This document shows positions 51,795 through 55,000 of a DNA stretch of 55,000 bases, piece by piece. Origin of the DNA: an uncultured Elusimicrobiales bacterium (GTDB lineage Bacteria; Elusimicrobiota; Elusimicrobia; Elusimicrobiales; Elusimicrobiaceae); NCBI GenBank assembly GCA_944324095.1, contig CALUUY010000004.1, forward strand, positions 1 to 55,000, read 5' to 3'. The translations under genes were made by a program, and so were the position numbers. Under the pieces are notes generated by a model. That model did not search any database. It was not told the origin of the DNA and worked only from the letters and a program-made list of their open reading frames with translations. The stretch's first letter is position 1. Each line of letters starts with the position of its first letter.

Positions 51795-52289
51795 ATGTTA
51801 CAAAGTTTTTTGCCTGTTATTTCCCCACAAAGTAAATTTATCATCATAGGCAGTATGCCAGGGGCGGCGTCTTTAGCCGCTCAAGAATATTACGCCTATA
51901 AACACAATGCTTTTTGGCCTATTATTTTTGATGTATTTGCCCCCGGTAAAACCCCCATAAATTATGAAGACAAACTCCGCACGCTTCTATCCAACGGCGG
52001 CGCCTTATGGGATACTTTAGCCTCCTGCCACAGAACCGGCAGTTTAGACGCAAACATACACTCCGGCCGCCCCAATGATTTTGCAACCTTGTTTAACCAA
52101 TACCCGGCCCTGCAGACCCTTCTTTTTAACGGCCAAACGGCCCACAAGCTTTTTGTGCGGCATTTTGGTCACATTCCCGGCAAACATTATATTCTTTTAC
52201 CCTCCACCAGCCCGGCAAACGCCGCTTGCCCCTATGCCGCCAAGTTAGCCTTATGGAAGGAGGCCCTGCGCAAAGCCGCCGGTAGATAA
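51795..52289 (+). CDS. Hypoxanthine/uracil-DNA glycosylase (UDG superfamily family 6-like)
   Basis: The enzyme removes deaminated bases, probably hypoxanthine, from DNA. The 164-residue protein has FIIIGSMPGAASLAAQEYYAY near the N-terminus (the family's GSMPG catalytic-loop region), NAFWPIIFDVF, and LLPSTSPANAACPY near the C-terminus, where Ser-Pro-x-N is the minor-groove intercalation loop. This pattern fits the DNA-deoxyinosine glycosylase subfamily. A TATAAT lies 9 nt before the ATG with no ribosome site, so its leader is at most a few nucleotides. It precedes the YqaA gene by 4 bp. Confidence 0.85.
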   Translation: MLQSFLPVISPQSKFIIIGSMPGAASLAAQEYYAYKHNAFWPIIFDVFAPGKTPINYEDKLRTLLSNGGALWDTLASCHRTGSLDANIHSGRPNDFATLFNQYPALQTLLFNGQTAHKLFVRHFGHIPGKHYILLPSTSPANAACPYAAKLALWKEALRKAAGR

Positions 52290-52293
52290 AAAT

Positions 52294-52722
52294 ATGTTGA
52301 TTTTATTTTTAGCTTCTTTTTTGGCAGCCACCTTGCTGCCGGCCCAGTCTGAAGGAATTTTATGGTGGCAATTATATGAGGGCCATTGGCCCGCCTGGCT
52401 ATTAATTTTATCCGCCACGACCGGCAATGTGTTGGGCTCGTGGGTAAACTGGTTTATAGGTAAAGAAGCACTTAAATTAAGTACTAAAAAGTGGTTTCCG
52501 TTTACAAAACACCAATTAGAAAAAGCGCAACACACTTTTAACCGTTACGGTTTGTGGACACTTTTTTTCGCTTGGGTGCCTGTAATAGGAGACCCGCTTA
52601 CTGCCGCCGCTGGCATATTAAAGGTGCCGCTTAGATGGTTTTTGCCTTTAGTAACCCTGGGCAAAGGCGGGAGATATATGGTTATTTGGTTGGTATTCCA
52701 CGCGGTGGAGAAGCTAAACTAA
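52294..52722 (+). CDS. YqaA-family membrane protein (VTT/SNARE-associated domain)
   Basis: This 142-residue protein has about four hydrophobic segments and the VTT/DedA-like arrangement: LAATLLPAQSEGILW near the start, ATTGNVLGSWVNWFIGK, FNRYGLWTLFFAWVPVIGDPLTAAAGIL as the central conserved helix, and GKGGRYMVIWLVFHA at the end. DedA relatives include undecaprenyl- or phospholipid-flipping proteins, but for YqaA no activity is proven. It follows the glycosylase gene after 4 bp and is co-transcribed. Its stop codon shares two bases with that of the TPR gene. Confidence 0.88.
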   Translation: MLILFLASFLAATLLPAQSEGILWWQLYEGHWPAWLLILSATTGNVLGSWVNWFIGKEALKLSTKKWFPFTKHQLEKAQHTFNRYGLWTLFFAWVPVIGDPLTAAAGILKVPLRWFLPLVTLGKGGRYMVIWLVFHAVEKLN

Positions 52723-53885
52723 CGGTACATAATGGCGCGGAACTCAGCCGTTTTATTGATGTCTTTAAACATCCAGCCTTTTTGGTCTTCATCATATAAA
52801 GCATCAAAATTGCGGAAGTTGTGTTTGATGGCTTTATCCAAATTTTGATAAGTATTCTTTTTGTCTTTAGCGCTTAACCAATACACACCGGCTAAATTAA
52901 CATACGCCGTAGGGGCGGAAGGCTCTAAACTGATGGATTTTTCCAAATCTTCCTTGGCCTGTTTCCATTTCTTTAAATTCATATACGCAAAACCGCGGTT
53001 ATTGTATGGTATAGACCATTGGGGATTTAATTCGATGGCGCGGTCGTAATCGGCAACGGCTTTGGTAAAATCTTTCATTTCCTCATACACCAGACCGCGG
53101 CGGTTGTAGTAAGTGGCGTCTTTAGCGTCCAATGTAAGTAAAACGGTGTAATCCTCTAATGCGGCTTGCAGTTCACCCATTTCTTTAAAGGTGTCGGCAC
53201 GGCGCAGATAGGCGGGGGCGTAGGTAGCATCCCGGTTGACGGCTTTACTGTAAAAAGAAACCGCTTGATCCGGGTGGCCTTTTAATTGTTCCAAGCGGCC
53301 CAGCCAAAAGAACATTTCCACATTATCCGGCTCCCGCTTGGCTAAAGCCAACAGCTCGGCACGGGCTTTATCATACTTATAAGCACCCACATAAGCCTGC
53401 GCTAAAGCCAAAGACACTTGCGTATTAGGCCGCCGGCCGGATAAATATTTTTGATAGTCCGATATAGCGGCATCATATTTATTTAACTCCATTTCCACCC
53501 GAGCGCGGTTTAAATAAAAATCCTTATAATTCTTATTCAAAGAAATAGCCTTTGTTAAATCCGCCTCCGCTAAAGACCAGCGCTGCATATCCATATAGGC
53601 CAGTGCACGGGCATAGTAAGAAAACGAAAGTTTAGGACTTAGTTTAATGGTTTTGGTGTAGTCGTCAATCGCCTGTTTATAGCGGCCTTGGGCGCGGTAA
53701 GCATCTGCCCGCAAATGATAGGCCTTGCGCAGTTTGGGAGACTTCTTGATAATCGTATTCAACATCTTAATCTGTTTTGCAGGATCTTTTTCTGCCTGGG
53801 CAGACGCCAAAGAAGGCGCCGCCGCAAAAGAAGCCGCCCCCACGCACATAAACATCAAAACAAACGCTATCTTAAACATACTCAT
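52719..53885 (-). CDS. Secreted tetratricopeptide-repeat protein
   Basis: This ~388-residue protein has a signal peptide (ending SFAAA) and about nine TPR units through residues 30-350. Typical ones are AYHLRADAYRAQGRYKQAIDDY, SYYARALAYMDMQRW and PYNNRGFAYMNLKKWKQAKEDL. It would be a periplasmic scaffold for protein complexes. ATG 53885 is chosen; a TTG at 53894, directly after the upstream stop, would add three residues. It lies close behind the membrane-protein gene at 53895 and is probably co-transcribed. No catalytic domain is seen. Confidence 0.85.
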   Translation of the reverse strand: MSMFKIAFVLMFMCVGAASFAAAPSLASAQAEKDPAKQIKMLNTIIKKSPKLRKAYHLRADAYRAQGRYKQAIDDYTKTIKLSPKLSFSYYARALAYMDMQRWSLAEADLTKAISLNKNYKDFYLNRARVEMELNKYDAAISDYQKYLSGRRPNTQVSLALAQAYVGAYKYDKARAELLALAKREPDNVEMFFWLGRLEQLKGHPDQAVSFYSKAVNRDATYAPAYLRRADTFKEMGELQAALEDYTVLLTLDAKDATYYNRRGLVYEEMKDFTKAVADYDRAIELNPQWSIPYNNRGFAYMNLKKWKQAKEDLEKSISLEPSAPTAYVNLAGVYWLSAKDKKNTYQNLDKAIKHNFRNFDALYDEDQKGWMFKDINKTAEFRAIMYR

Positions 53886-53894
53886 ATTAAACAA

Positions 53895-54608
53895 TTATTT
53901 CCCGGCAAATACAAACCATACACTGCCGCCAAAAACAAGCACGCCTAAAAGATACAGGCCCCACAACAATACAGTGCAAATTAAAGACATATTTAACAAA
54001 ATAGCCCCTACCAACGTAACCCGGCTGGCAAACACGGCGCTCATACTTACCGTTGCGCCGGAAAGTTCCATAATCCGCCCGATAAAAACAGACTTGGCAA
54101 TAAATGAAACCATACTCAAAAACCCACGAGCCAACAATCCCCCCACGGAAGACATAGGAGCGCGCTTTAATTCTCCCACTACTTCGGCCAAACTATCCGC
54201 AAGCAATATTTTGGCCTGTTCTTTAGCAACGCCTTCATCCATAGAAGCTATTTTGGAAGAGATTTTTTGCTTTACCTCTGCAAATAACCCATATACAAAA
54301 TCTTCCATCCTTACGCTAAGTGTACGCAAGGCAAATAAACCCGAGGCAACCAGCGCATACAAAAAAGCCACCGCCCCAGAAAACACAAATAGAAACAGCG
54401 TCCAAACTACCAGCAAAACATCCGCTTGAGGAAAACCAGTTTTTACCACCTGATACAACGCCACCGCAGCTAACACAAATACAACCGCGCTCAAAGCCAT
54501 ATGCGGCAAAAATACCCACATAACCGCTTGCCAAACAAACTGCAAACAGGTACTAAGCGCCTGCTGGGTGCTCTGCAGAGAGGAAGAAACAGTAGGTTTA
54601 ATCTTCAT
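53895..54608 (-). CDS. Membrane protein of unknown function, ~237 aa
   Basis: The protein has two N-terminal hydrophobic segments (about 25-80), a helical stretch between (EDFVYGLFAEVKQKISSKIA), and two more near the C-terminus (about 165-237). I do not recognise the family. Start: ATG 54608 is favoured because it lies just before the end of the mini-protein gene (54598), which suggests coupling; a GTG at 54623 would add five residues. It is followed at once by the TPR protein gene, so the three minus-strand genes form a unit. Confidence 0.65.
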   Translation of the reverse strand: MKIKPTVSSSLQSTQQALSTCLQFVWQAVMWVFLPHMALSAVVFVLAAVALYQVVKTGFPQADVLLVVWTLFLFVFSGAVAFLYALVASGLFALRTLSVRMEDFVYGLFAEVKQKISSKIASMDEGVAKEQAKILLADSLAEVVGELKRAPMSSVGGLLARGFLSMVSFIAKSVFIGRIMELSGATVSMSAVFASRVTLVGAILLNMSLICTVLLWGLYLLGVLVFGGSVWFVFAGK

Positions 54609-54744
54609 GATGGCAATGGCCACAGCAGCCGTGGCAGACGTGAGCCCCTTCTTTTTTATTTAAAGAAGGAATACAAGAAGATACTTTTACCATTTTGCCT
54701 AATTTTTTATCGTACACATAGGTACCGGTATTATTTTCTTTCAT
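54598..54744 (-). CDS. Cys/His-rich mini-protein, 48 aa
   Basis: This short ORF begins MKENNTGTYVYDKKLGKMVK, followed by VSSCIPSLNKKEGAH and a metal-binding type tail VCHGCCGHCHHED. The tail holds four Cys and four His within 11 residues. It could bind zinc, copper or a cluster. The start resembles the beginning of FmdB-like zinc ribbons (YVYDKKLGKMV), but the rest is too short. A TATAAT lies 6 nt upstream of the ATG, so the mRNA is probably leaderless. Its end overlaps the following membrane-protein gene, which suggests an operon. I do not recognise a family. Confidence 0.65.
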   Translation of the reverse strand: MKENNTGTYVYDKKLGKMVKVSSCIPSLNKKEGAHVCHGCCGHCHHED

Positions 54745-54750
54745 ATTGTT

Positions 54751-54756
54751 ATTATA
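54751..54756 (-). promoter_or_regulatory. -10 box placed for a leaderless mRNA (mini-protein gene)
   Basis: A TATAAT lies exactly 6 nt upstream of the ATG at 54744, with no ribosome site between. Confidence 0.6.
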
Positions 54757-54838
54757 GCAGTTTACTCTGCCTACTCTTCTAAAAATGATATAATAAATAA
54801 TAACAAAAGAGCTGAAAACAACAATTTAAAGAAGTAGC

Positions 54839-54867
54839 TTGAAAGCCTTTTGTAAAAATGTTAAAAT
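54839..54867 (+). promoter_or_regulatory. Promoter of tRNA-Arg
   Basis: TTGAAA (54839-54844), a 17-bp spacer and TAAAAT (54862-54867) lie about 30 bp upstream of the tRNA. Confidence 0.7.
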
Positions 54868-54898
54868 ATTTGAGTAGTAAGAATTAGACAAGATTTCC

Positions 54899-54973
54899 GC
54901 GCCCATAGCTCAATGGATAGAGTGTCAGCCTGCGGAGCTGAAGATACAAGTTCGATTCCTGTTGGGCGCACCA
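54899..54973 (+). tRNA. tRNA-Arg (anticodon GCG)
   Basis: The 75-nt cloverleaf has acceptor stem GCGCCCA/TGGGCGC, D arm GCTC...GAGT, anticodon stem TCAGC/GCTGA with loop CTGCGGA (anticodon GCG), a TTCGATTC T loop and encoded CCA. Most bacteria read CGU/CGC/CGA with an ACG anticodon edited to ICG; GCG is unusual. Confidence 0.95.
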
Positions 54974-54976
54974 TTT

Positions 54977-55000
54977 AAAACCACGCGAAAGCGTGGTTTT
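54977..55000 (+). terminator. Intrinsic terminator of tRNA-Arg
   Basis: The stem AAAACCACGC/GCGTGGTTTT with a GAAA loop lies at the window end. Confidence 0.9.

Noticed and set aside
1-55000. CRISPR array, insertion sequence or rRNA operon
   Set aside because: No regular repeat-spacer pattern, transposase, terminal inverted repeat pair or rRNA signature was seen.

Overview
The window looks like a chromosomal segment from a fermentative, anaerobic, Gram-negative-type bacterium. Elusimicrobiota (gut Elusimicrobiaceae) is my best guess. The grounds are a prepilin-like protein of the type common in that phylum, [FeFe]-hydrogenase maturases HydG and HydF, an acyl-CoA dehydrogenase/EtfBA operon, an Elusimicrobium-like style of short secreted proteins (signal peptide ending in AQ), and many strong GC-rich terminators. 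The phylum assignment is inferred from gene content; no rRNA gene is present.

Layout. 1-5.3 kb: a small unknown gene, a YfcC-type carrier, an XRE repressor with a long structured leader, a strong candidate for an unrecognised ~420-nt structured RNA (3046-3469), and a secreted repeat/coiled-coil protein. 5.8-12.4 kb (minus strand): a tightly packed run of SpoIID/TPR protein, GT4 glycosyltransferase, acyl-CoA dehydrogenase, etfB and etfA. 12.4-17.6 kb: MsbA-like ABC exporter, DksA/TraR-type zinc-finger protein, RDD membrane protein and an SLC5-type sodium symporter. 17.8-24.1 kb: an expanded LemA/M48 (HtpX-like) locus with three LemA-like and two protease genes, plus an LTA-synthase-family phosphotransferase. 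24.2-27.6 kb: hydG, a pilin-like gene and hydF. 27.8-34.8 kb: a secreted protein, an isoprenoid operon (short-chain prenyl synthase, dxs, LOG-family protein), a cysteine-containing histone-H1-like protein, a CYTH protein and a thioesterase.

A tRNA-Val (34870-34945) marks the left edge of a visibly A+T-richer accessory stretch (about 35-45.8 kb). It holds a secreted ChaN/EreA-like protein, a four-gene surface-glycan cluster (GT4, wecB, two GT2), an NlpE-like protein, and a three-gene operon of a 59-residue YLDPGTGS membrane peptide, a NoeA-like methyltransferase and a membrane sulfatase-fold protein. That operon is the best candidate here for a little-described system.

From 45.8 kb the composition returns to that of the core: MFS transporter, methyltransferase, a DNA-repair set (AlkD-like, Ogt, hypoxanthine-DNA glycosylase), small lipoprotein, C_GCAxxG_C_C protein, DUF2207 protein, YqaA, TPR protein, a Cys/His-rich mini-protein and a tRNA-Arg with the unusual anticodon GCG at the right edge.

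Regulation. Seven genes have a perfect TATAAT exactly 6 nt before the ATG, which predicts leaderless mRNAs; other genes have ordinary Shine-Dalgarno sites. Intrinsic terminators are frequent and close nearly every transcription unit. I saw no IS element, integrase or CRISPR array.
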